A stretch of 64,000 bases of DNA from Phalacrocorax aristotelis (lineage: Eukaryota > Chordata > Aves > Suliformes > Phalacrocoracidae), in contig NC_134279.1 of NCBI RefSeq assembly GCF_949628215.1, forward strand, positions 77,692,830 through 77,756,829, read 5' to 3'. The notes under the pieces are model-generated. The model ran no database searches. It was not told the DNA's origin and saw only the letters and a list, made by a program, of their open reading frames with translations. Every line of letters begins with the position of its first letter. The first letter of the stretch is position 1. Shown one piece after another: positions 12,501 through 24,500 of this stretch. A program made the translations under genes and the position numbers.

Positions 12501-15500
12501 CTCCTGGGCAGTGATCGCCTGGAGGGTTATACGAGCTGTTGTGCTTAGGGCTCCTTCTAGAGTTGCTGCAAGGGCTGGGGGGGGGGGAAAGAATTAACTC
12601 AATCTATAAATAAAAGAGCCTTAGAATTAGTAAAAATGATATATTACATTCTCTGCATCTCCATATGTTTTTTTCTATGACCCAAAAGAGATGGTCAGTT
12701 TGGGAACTGCGCTCGCAGCCTACAGAAGAAGAAGAAAGGTTGCCAAAACACCGTCCTTATTTCGAGGAGGACGACTGAGGTGCAAGTCTGCATTACAGCA
12801 ATAAAGCTGCTCAGCAGAAGACCTCTGCCATGTGTCTGCAGGGGGCATTTAAACCAATAGGTATTTTCCATCTTCGTTTGTTATTTGTTTCCTCTTAATA
12901 ACCATTGTAAGTTTTCCTATCTTCCCCAAGGAAGATATATTCCAAATGCAGAGTTATTCTTCCTCACCAAGGCGGCGGTGGACTCAACTATTCCTATTGA
13001 TATAGAAGCACAAATGAGCTGTGAATTATTCAAGTAGAAACCAAACCAGAATGACAGAGTGAGCAATACCTGCCTTTCTGGAGCCAGAGATTTATTTCTA
13101 AGTACTGGGGCAAGTAAATCCACCTTTCCAGTAAATACTCCTCTGGATTTTTTCATGTAACATTTTAACTTCTTCACTTGCAGAGAAGTCCTTGTACGAA
13201 GAGGGCAACTAATGCCAAGCCTCTTGTTTCTGTTCGTGTTGCTCTTCTACACCACACAAAGTTCTGAAGAGCAGCAAGCGGCAGCAGGCCACAACCAACA
13301 TGTCTCCTCTGAGCCCGTTAAGTCCAGACTTGTACATCCTTCTCATCCCTCATGTGCAACGACAGCCCAAGGCCTGGGCTCTGGCTCAGGACCAAAGCAC
13401 TCCGAGGAAAGTCTGCGTGTGGTCGACACATCTGCCAAGATCCTGTTTCACGTGTGCAGGCGTTGGACAGACCAGAGCAGGCGCACCACACTGCACCAGC
13501 ACCTCTTCCACCATCGGACATACCAGACAGCAGAACACTATCTATGCAAAAACCCATTTCTCTATTTTTCTGGCTTTCCCTGAGGCAAACCAGGAAAGGA
13601 CCCAAAACTCCTGATTTAAACAATCGTGCTGCAGCCAAACCAAGACCAAACAACAGCCCAGAAGTATTTAAAAATCTAGTAAACCAAGTGGGGGGTGAGG
13701 GGGAAGCAAAGCTCATTGTTTTGAGCAAGACACACAAGGAGGACATGAGTTTTGGGGCACCAGAAAAGCCAGACCACCTCTCAGTAATACAGCTGAATTA
13801 ATAAGTCTGAGTTAGAACTCATAGTTCCCAGCCCAGAACCTATACGCAACTCTTCACAGAGCCTTGACATACCATCCCTGAACCACCACCGAACAAGTCC
13901 AGGCAACAGCTCTGTAGACAAGGGACTGGGGATCCCAGAAGATGGCAACCTGCACACGGGTCAGCAGCAGCGAGTCCTGACCATGAACAGGGCTACATCA
14001 CACCAGAGCACATCCCACAGATCATGTGAAAATGATTTCCCTCTAACTGGCACTTACGAGACTCCATCTGGAATACGGTGTCTCATTTTGAGAGCCTTGG
14101 TGTAAGAAAGGTACAAACATACAGGGGGGCCAACACTGGAGGGGCACTAAGATGGTCAGAGGATGGGAGTACATGGCACAGATGAGAGGCTTGTTCTGGC
14201 CTAAAGAAGAGAAGCCAAAGGCCTATTGTAACTAATGCCTTCCACATCTAAAGGAGCATCACAGAAGAGTCTGAAGCAGACTTCTCAAAAGTGCCCAAAG
14301 AAAGGGCAAGAGGCAACAGATCCAAGTGTCAACAAAAGAAATTAATTGGACATATCAAAATTTAATTGGGCTGCATCACACAAAGCATGGCCAGTAGGTT
14401 GAGGGAGGTGATTCTGCTCCTCTGCTCTGGTGAGACCCCAGTGCAGCGCTGCGTCCAGCCCTGGAGCCCTCAGCACAGGAAGGGCATGGGCCTGTTGGAA
14501 CAAGTCCAGAGGCGGCCACAAAAACAATCTGAGGGCTGGAGCCCCTCTGCTACAAGGCCAGGCTCAGAGTTGGGGTTGTTCAGCCTGGAGAAGAGAAGGC
14601 TGCGGGGAGACCTTATTGCAGCCTTCCAGTGCTTAAAGGGGGACTCTAGGGAGGATGGGGGCAACCTCTTTAGCAAGGCACATTGTGACAGGACAAGGGT
14701 GATGGTTTGAAACTAAAGGAGGGCAGATTTAGACTGCATATAAGGAAGAAATTTACAATGAGGGTGGTAAAACCCTGGCCCAGGTTGCCCAGGGAGGTGG
14801 TCGATGCCCCGTCCCTGGAAACATCCATGGTCAGTCTGGATGGGGCTCTGAGTGACCTGATCTGGTTGACAATGTCCCTGCTCACTGCAGGGGGGTTGGG
14901 CTAGACGGCCTCTAAAGGTCCCTTCCATTCCATGATTCTATCAAGCTCTCTGTCATAAGAAGCACTGGCAAAGCTGCTCAGAGAGGTAGAACAATCTCCA
15001 TCCTTAGAGAGCTTCAGACCTCCAGGGGAGGCGGCCCCAAGCAACCTGCCCTGACTCTCCAAGTAAGGGGGTGGACTAGAGACCTCAGGGGTCCATTTGA
15101 ACCCCAAATTTTCTATCATTCTTTGACTATCAGTTACTTCTTAGTGGGCGGAAGAAGCTTCAACACCACTCACTCTGCAGGGACAACACAGGAACAACAA
15201 CAAAGAAGTGCAAAAGGAACTCAGAACTCAAGCCAAACAACTCCAACCCATATAGGAAAACTACCAGTATGGACTTACCCGATACCTTCTCTTGCTCCTC
15301 TTTCTCTTGCTGGGCAAGCCGGGCTGCAACTTCTTCTGGAGACCGTTCTTTTACGGCATGGGAGCCTTCATGTTCTTTACCTATTCAGAAGTAAAAAGAG
15401 TTAAACTGTTTTAGGGGAGAGTCCACATAAGTAAATGGATTCCTTGCAGGCAAGTAACTTTCTTTTCAAAACTGATTTTTATAGTCAGTATCACTTTATA

Positions 15501-18500
15501 AATCTGACTTCTGCATGAAGCTGTGCTGAAACTACCTCAAGCTTTTTTTATACTCTTAACTATAAAGGCCAGTCTCAAATCTTCTTAAAATTAAAAATAG
15601 CAGCACAGATACTTCACATGCATCTGGAGATTTTATGTTGACTAGTTACAAAAATATACAAGATTCAGCAGTGAAAGGCAAAACAAGAACTGGAAAACAT
15701 TTACGGAGCCAAGTTTAAAATTTAAGTCAATATATGTTGGGTTTGGTTTTTTTCCCCTCAGTTCTCCTTTGGCAAGCTTAGAGAGTCCAGCCAAAGTAAA
15801 GAAAGATTAGGGAGGGACCTATGGTGAATCACGATTATACTCTATTCCCTAGCCTGAAGCTACTTAAAATGCCCTTTAGAGTGAGCACTGAGCTAAGTAA
15901 TTCTTCTCAAGACCAAGAGCAAGTCTGCATGGGAACTGAGGAGAGAGCCCAGACTTCTCAGCTCTCAGACTTGTGCTGCGACAAGAACTACCCGGTTACC
16001 CTTAATAATGCTGACGCTAACTCTGAAGAGGCATTTTCTTCTTGCTGGCATACCTTTTACAAACGGTTTTCATACCTAAAGAAATTAATACTATCTCAGC
16101 TGAAAGAAGCCCCCATACAGAAGCTAGTGGTTTTTGTTGAGCTAAACAATAAATGCAGTTTCTTCACCTGGCCCTGGGAGACACGCTTTTCTTAAGAGCA
16201 ATCAGAAAGCCACCAGGAGCAGAGGCAAACTGGACTGTACAAGTTCCAGATCAGCATAAAGGCAGGCTTTCCTCTTGCATTCACCCCTATACCTGTCCCA
16301 GGTACCAATCTCAGCTTCTTAGTATGTTAAAATGTGGAAGAGTGGAAGTTTTCTTCTGCAAAAGGCGTAAAGAATCACGCCTTTAAAAACTGACAAATAC
16401 CAATACAGACGTAAGAATTAATGCACTCGAAGCTACAGGGTTTTGTTTTTCTTCATTGTGCTCATATGATCTTTTTCACCTTCTTCAGTCTCTGTACCCG
16501 GAGCTGGCACCGACATGGCTACACCTGTTGCAGAGATGATCTGTGCTGCAGCCTTGCCTGCTGTTAAATACAGTTATAGAACAAAACCAGTTAGTATAGA
16601 TGTGCTATAATGGAAGAACTATACTTACTTATATATACGCTATACTTATATATATGTGTATATATAAAAGACAAATTTTTTTCTTCTGTAGAAATATTTG
16701 AGAAACCTTGTAGAAGCAGTATTTGGACACCGACTTCTTATTTCCAGAAAAAGAGTATCACATACACGGCCATGAGAGGTAAATATAAAAAGATGTCACA
16801 ACTGCTCCTCTCTAAACCAGTTCCATTTGATCTGGCTTTACAGTAGCTCAGTAATTAGCCAAAATTAAGCTGCTTGCACTTGCGAGCAGAGAGGCTCCAG
16901 TACCCAAAGTGCTCTTCCTACTGAGTTTTGTATCTAAACCATGCAGGATAGTCATTGTTTATCTTAGATTCCAAATATTCTATACAATAAAATTGCCTAT
17001 AAAATAGCAAAAAAAACCCCAGCTAAAGCCATTTTAGGCAAATATTGTTATGACTGCAAAGAAAATAACATCAATTCTAAGAAATTATAACATCTTCAAC
17101 CATTCCACCCAACTATTTTAACCTACCCCAGCATGTATTATATAGATCTACATAGAGCATGTAGATATAGGTCTTTTGCCTCTCTCTACATGACAGTCTG
17201 TAAAGTTACCTTCTTTTTCCTCTGAAGGAGCAACAGCTTCTGTTTTGCTCATCTGGGATTTGGGAGCAGGCTGTTTAGACTCTTTCATTACTTCTGCTAC
17301 AGATGAGATCTTCAGCGGACCTTGCTGTACCTAGAAAAATCAAAAATAAGTATCATCAGTTTTCCTGAACGGCTTGTGTCCCACCGATCCCATTATGATG
17401 GAAAAGAACACTTGCATGTCCGGACAACTGTATCCTCAATCTAAACTTCAAGGTACACATAAAAGCAGTAGCAAGGCCATGTAACTTCTTGCCTTGATTT
17501 TTAATTTAGAAGGAATCTTTAAAATTTTCACCTCTCCAAAACTGAAGGTAGAGTAGTGGCAGTTTTCACTACAAATATTTATTAAGGTATGCACAAAAAG
17601 CAACTCATTTCATGCCCCAAACATTCCAAACACTTCTGAATATTTTGAAGACTACAGATAATGCAGAAACTGTAAAAACCACAAGTACATGAAGGTCTGA
17701 AATGGCTCGAGAAAGCAGATTTCAATCATTTCCCCATGGACATTATTTAGTCCATGCAGGGTACCTTACATTAATTCAGCTGACACTTCTCCTCTTCATT
17801 TCACACCTCTTGCGTGTTTATTGTCACAAAAAATTAGGCCATCAGTCTTCCCTACCCAGCTTCAGTTTTTCAGGTAAGCGATCCAACCGCTCGCTCCCTC
17901 AATCGTAATTTTTTTGTCCACCAACACTTACGGGAGTCACCCCGCCCATCCCGCTCAGTTTCCAGGCAATTCCTTTTCTACTCGTAGTGGAAATTATATG
18001 TGATTGTTTTAAAGAGAGGTAACTGCATAACTAAAGATACATTTAAAAAGAACAAACATGATTTTATCCGGTTTTCACTGAACAGGAGGTGCCACAGGCA
18101 TGGTGTGCCTTTGACAGGCATGGAGGAATCAGACCTGCATGGTGTCACTGATTTCCCTTTGAAAGGATTCAGATGCCGGTGTTAACGGCAGACAAACACG
18201 TATTCAAGCACAGGGTATTGCAAGGTTTTACAATACTAATCTGTTAATATCCATCATGCAAAGCCACAAGACAATAATAAAAGCGTCTGAGTTAGAGCCA
18301 TGACTGGGCAGGAGACAACTTTGCCGTCGGACCAGTGTGCTTTGTATAATTTACCAGTGCCTGGGAGGCATTAAGAGGTTGGACGATCACACGTAAAATG
18401 TAGCCAAACCAGAAGAGATACAGTTTCGGTCAACTGATATTCTCACATTTGTTAAGAACGGCTTTCTCTAACTCCAATTAAAAATATTTTGGGTTTCTTG

Positions 18501-21500
18501 AAGGTCAAAAGGCTTCTGAAAGCTCAGGACAACAGCAGCCAGAGCAGCTTTTCAGCGTTATTAGATAACTGGGAAGTGTTTGCTTTCAGATGCAGGAACA
18601 GAGAAACTTCCAGATTTGATTTCCTGAGCTGTGCGGAAGGCAGTATCAGGCTTTCCATTCCGCTGGGCCACACCACTAATATTTCAAAGTATGATGCTTA
18701 TGCATGGCCCTGTACCATTCAAGTCTTTATTAATTCAAAAATGTTCTGAGTTCTCTTTAAAGTAAGTTCAGCTTAGAATAATTTTTTTCTAATCCTGCTG
18801 CATTTCTAACTACACTAAGCCTCTAGTAAAATAGTTAAATTCCAACATGTTGCCCACCCCTCTCTCTTCCAAATGTATTTCTGAGAATAAGCAGAGCAGC
18901 TATTCAGTTAGGATCCTACTAGATTATTTTATTACAAAAAAATAAGTTTTACAACCCACAGACCACAATCACAAGATAATAGCAAACATACAAACAGGAC
19001 TGTTAGGCAGCACAGTTACAAACTTCGGTTCATAATTCTTAAACCTTCTTAATTTAAGAATTTTTTTAATTCTTAGCACTCAGCAAAATTAATCGGAATT
19101 TGAAAAGTAAGAGCAGATGCTCTTTTAAAAAAAAAAAAAAAGAAAAATGAAAGGGCGGGGGCGACTGGGAAACACTTACCGGTTTCTTTGGCATTGGTAC
19201 AGTGTGAGGTGCAGGACCTAGTGCCATCTCAAAGAGTTTATCGGAGTAGGGAACAGCCTTCTCTACGCTCTCCCGGAACTGCGGATCATAGCTGGCATAC
19301 AGGACGGTTCCACCTACTCCTCCACCCACAAACAGGGCACCTGCACCGATGATTTTGCCTACCGAGACACTGGCGGGGGGAAGGAGAGTGAAAGTTATGT
19401 GAATTGTATTATATGACAAATGTCAAACAGATTCCAAGTCTTTAGCTTAGAGCCGGGGACAACCGCTCTGTTCCAGAAGCTCGCCAACAAACCCAGCACC
19501 CACTTTAAACCACCTTCAGCACCAGCAAATCCCTGGTACCGTCCCGGGTCGTGACTAACCAAAGATAGGACAGCAACCCACAACCTTCCTTCTAAATATT
19601 GATCATCTTGATTAGCTTCATTTAAACCTTACTGAACAGAACAAGGAACACACAAAACCATGACAATACAAGTTATTCAACAAACACCCCCACCACCAAT
19701 TTGCTCTCACGTGAAACTAAGGAGCAGACTCCCTCTTGATCAATGCACAGAAGAACCAATTCCACCCTCCAAAACCTCCTACGTACCCAGACTCTCCCGG
19801 GGGGGTAGCATAGCCACGGTACAGTCGTAATGGACGGAGTGACGCTCTCCCACAGCGGCTATTCTGCAAGGGGTGGAAGAGACAAGAGTTAAGCAGTGAG
19901 CACATTTAAACGTCTCTTCACCTCAACAGCAGAATGGGAGCTGTTTGCTCCATCGCCATGCCTTGCACGCCCTCCCAAGGAAAGCGGCAGCTGGCACTGG
20001 AGCAGCGACATTGGACTCTGTTTTACCTAAACGAAGGAGAGACCTTTCTTACATGCAGCTTGTAGGTTAAGGGCTTTTAAAGAAGTAACTAGGCATTTTG
20101 AAAAACAAGGAAGAGGGAAAAAAAAAAATCCACCCCAGCTTATTTCTGCATTTATTTTGCCTATTTATGTTCCCGACCTCCAGTCTGGGCAGTACAAATG
20201 TGTTAGTTCAGATTCTCTTCAACAATCTCGTGTGCTAGAGCAGCTCAGCTCTCAGCAGTGCTGAAGACAACAGCAGCTGTTTAAATAATTTAAAATATTA
20301 AAAACCATATTTAGTGATTAAAACAATATTTATTTCTGAAGACATACAAGCAGTTCTCCTTGAGCTTCCAAACCAAGACTTACTCTTCAAAAGAACTAAC
20401 AACGCATCTACTTTCCAGATAGCCATCAGATTATAATAGAAATGAAATTACTATATGGAGAGTGATATTTCATTATATTCTACATAACAAAAATCACGTT
20501 ATCCAAGATTTTTATCTTCTTTAGGTTTTAGCTGAAAACTAAGATTAACCAGAAAGACTGGTTAAGCTACTCTAGCATGCAGAAGAAGGGAAAAAAACCT
20601 GTCCCCCTCAGGTGTTTTTTTTTTTTCCCCACATGTGAATTGCTAAAAGGGAAATACAGGACTTGCGGGAAATCAGTGTACAAGGCACAAAAGGAACTTT
20701 TCCCAGAATTGAGATATTCTGGGCAACAAGAACATTTTTATTAAAAATATTAATTAAACTGGGAGATGCTTCACTACAACATACCCCCAGAAGACAAACT
20801 TCTCCATTTCCTTTTGCATACGGCAATAAGTAACAAGCCCAAGTCTTGTGGTTTAGGTCCCATCCTTGCCCAACAGCCTACAGAGGAAAGGCAGGAACAC
20901 TGAATTCTTATTCTTTCCACAACAGCAGCCAAAATATTTTAGTTAGTAACAGGAGCATGTGTACAGCAACAGGAAACGTGCTCTTCTTACCCCTGAGACT
21001 TCCACAGCCCTAGCTGTGTTCTACAGTCAATTTCCTCATTTACAATGGATAGAATGGAAGACAAAATAATAAATATATTCTGTAATGTTTTTGATTATTA
21101 GTCTCAACTGCCCCAGAAGCATGCACCAAGGCTTCACCAGCCCTTTCAAATAGAACATAACGAAAAAAAGCCTCTTAAATGATTTTGTAATCAACTGCTG
21201 GACATGCTTCTGAGCCTCAACAGGTCCCTATTACACCATGAAGGTCAGGGTGAGCAAAATATTTCGAGCATTATGCAAACAGCTCAACCCAATAATATGG
21301 GAGGGGTGGGGGGAATATTTTCTATTGATACATTCAATTTCAGTCCCTTCCAACACTCTGGGTTTACATTATTTTGCCTAAAACTCACGTGGAAATAAGA
21401 CCAAAGCATCACTGCCAAGCCCCTTGCCAGGCTTTCTGGAGTTCGTCCCACCCTACGCCACAGCAAGAGGGAGCTTAAGGCAACTCGCTCGCTCGGCCTT

Positions 21501-24500
21501 GCTCAGGCTGCACTTGCCTTTTAGGTGGTCCTGGGGGCTCTCCCCACGGTCACCTGGGTACCTGGGCCACCACATTCCCTTTCATAGTGGCTACAGACCC
21601 TGCTCACACCTGGCGATGGCAAATAACACCGCACCCACCTTCAGCAAACACGTCCGCTCCTGCGCTTTGGAAGAGGCTGCGCTTAGGGAGCTGGCAGGCT
21701 ATAGGAGAAAGCTCGCTTCTTGTTGTTCAGCATTTGTGCTCTGTACATCAGGAGGGGTTTTTTGGAGGGAATATTGGTTTTGGACCAGATGAACTTCTGA
21801 GGTCCCTTCCAAGCTGGGCTGTTCTATGATTAGCCAAATCCTCATTTTTATTCATCATTATTTAAGATGAGAGGACCCGAAGCACAGGTGCTCGGTCTGC
21901 GGGGTCAGACTCTCACACTAGTGTACCCGTAGCAATGGGAGTGATAACTAAAACCAAAACAAGTCCCCACCAACTCTTTCTTTCAAGATGCCGCAAACAG
22001 AAATTCCCACAGCTGGCCAGGAAAACAACCACAAATCTTTAAGTACCAAAAAGTTTTATGAGCAGAAGCCCAAGTCCAACTCTCCTCCCCTCACATCTAA
22101 ATACACTATTAACTCAAAACAAAAATCACTGATTTTTTAAAGCAGCATTGCTCTCTTTTGGCCATCATAATAATCTTGCTTATATTTGCTGTATCACCAT
22201 AATTTGGAAATTTACAAGTAGTTTCTAATCTCTCCTTTGTATAATTTCCAGGAGTTTGTAATTTTTCAGACCCCTGCTATCTATATGTAATAATGCCTCA
22301 AATGATTTGGAAGAAATGCATCACACATGCATTGCTATGCCCTGTAAAAGGCAGAAATAAGACGTTTGCTGTTCTGCAGAAGAGAAGCCAAAGAAAATCC
22401 TTTGGATAAGGCATCGCGCAGACAGCGCAGATCCCCGCAGCAAGGGTGCTGCAGGGCAGCTGTTGCCATTTCTTCCTCCTGTTCCAGCAGTTCTACATGC
22501 AATTTGTGTCACCTTATTCTTAAATGCTTGTTATTTTACATTCATTACATACTATTGTATCACCATGAGAACCGCTTTGCAGGGCACATCATACCGTCAC
22601 TCTGGTTAACATTAAGAGCCCCAGTGAATCTGGCGTTTGAGGTTATCCACGTGAGCTCGCCCCGGCAAAGTGCTCAGGATAGGCACAGCATGGCAGAACA
22701 TAATTAAAAATTATAAAATCTGCTTTGCGGGCTTATACAACACACGTAACTTCAAAATAACCACACACAGGACACGCCATCCTCTGTGTCCATTCAGGCC
22801 CAGCTAAACCTCTCCTAGTCACCAGCCCCTTGACCCAGGATTTGCACAGAATGAAGCTTGCAAGACACGTACTGTTTTCTGGAACATGGGATTTGTGCAC
22901 TTAAGCAGAAAGAGCAAACCAAAAACTTCAGAGAAAGTTCGTCTTCATCATGATGGAGGTTAGGTATAACAAGGATATCTGACCACAGAACTCAAATTAA
23001 TTTCCCGTCGTTCAAGACTTCTGCCAAATATCATACCTTTTTACAAAAGGGCCTCTGTTTCTTTTCAGTAAGAACACTACAAAAATACTCCAGCTGAGGA
23101 AAGAAGAGCCTCTCTGCAGGACTGCACATGTAGCTGAAAACATTTATGAAATTGCTGCCTACTTCTCTCAAAGCCACAACTTCAATTTACTTGTTAACAA
23201 GTCTACTGACCCTCCCCACACAAAGCTCACAGTAAGAGAGGATAAAATTTTTCCCAGTCCCCACCTCACAAGCTCTCTACTGGGATTTTCAGTACTCAGA
23301 CCTTCACGCTGCTCTGGCTTAGGGGAGCAGCAGTTGCTTTGCTGTCCCGTTCCCGTCCCCCCCCACCCAACCACCCTCTGCTTCCCAGCTCTCAGTCTGC
23401 TCAAGCAAATGAGCATCATCAACAACCCGTTACCCCACAGTCCTGACCAGGCCCAGCTCTTCTCAGACAACTGGATTTTTTTTTAACCTGTAAAGGAGTA
23501 TCTTAACATCACAAAACAGAAGCAGAGACTTGCCTCACTGTCAGCTTCCGTGTAACACATATGTAAAAAGGGTTTATTTCCATTATTAAAAAAACATTGT
23601 TAAAACTTGCCACTTCTAGTATTAAAACACAAAAACAAACAAGAAAAACAAACACAAAACCCCAAACACACATTCCTTTTTGGGCTGTACCAAAGCAAAA
23701 CAACCAAGTTTCACCAGCTGAATAGCGAGGTACCCGCAAGGCGGCATCACTCGCAACAATGCCACCATCAGGTCTGCAGGAAGACGCCAAGGCTCTGACC
23801 TGAGCTTTAGCCAGCTGAACAGGGCGAGAGAAACTCCTAAACACGAGACACACCCAGCCTCATGTCTAAAAAAGAGGGATGAGAGTGCTGAAGGGGTACT
23901 AAAGACAAGAAAATGGAAGATGGATAATAAGATATAAAAATGGTGCAATTGTGGCTGCCTGGGGATCGCCACAGCTGGAGCAGAGAATAAACCAATGCTG
24001 CTGCTCCGGCAAGAACATGCCTGTTGAATGCGGTCCCCCAGGCAGGAGGATGCAGGCAGCGAGGACGCCCTCCCTTACAAGCAAGGCAACAGGCAGCACA
24101 GACAGATGGAACATCCTGGTGTCGCTGCACTGGTGCCCTTTCCAGGCCTGATGGCATCAGCATCTGCCTGACGACCCTTTCACAGCCTTAACAGGTCTTA
24201 TTTCCATGATGGGAATCTTCACTGCTTGTGAAAAATCACTTAGTACCATCTCAGATCAGGTTAGTGCTTCTTGATTAGAGTCTGCAATTCTACACCTCTT
24301 GCAAAACAGGCGCTATAATTAAAAATTGAAGTCCAATTTCTGACTCTTACCACCAAGAGTCAGAACCAAGTTTTAGGTGCTGAAAGCCCACAGGACCCAC
24401 AACAGTTTTCACCTGTATATACTGCAGTATGCCACAAAGTTTCCCCACATATGTATAAAAAGAAGCAAAATGCATAAAATACAGTGTCACTGCATACACA

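Larger units (their letters stand above)
12575..15278 (-). other. IMMT: IMMT intron 6 with nested CR1 insertions
   Basis: 2.7-kb intron. From about 14040 to 15122 it is filled by CR1 LINE sequence in plus orientation (antisense to IMMT). The remainder has no recognised feature. Confidence 0.8.
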
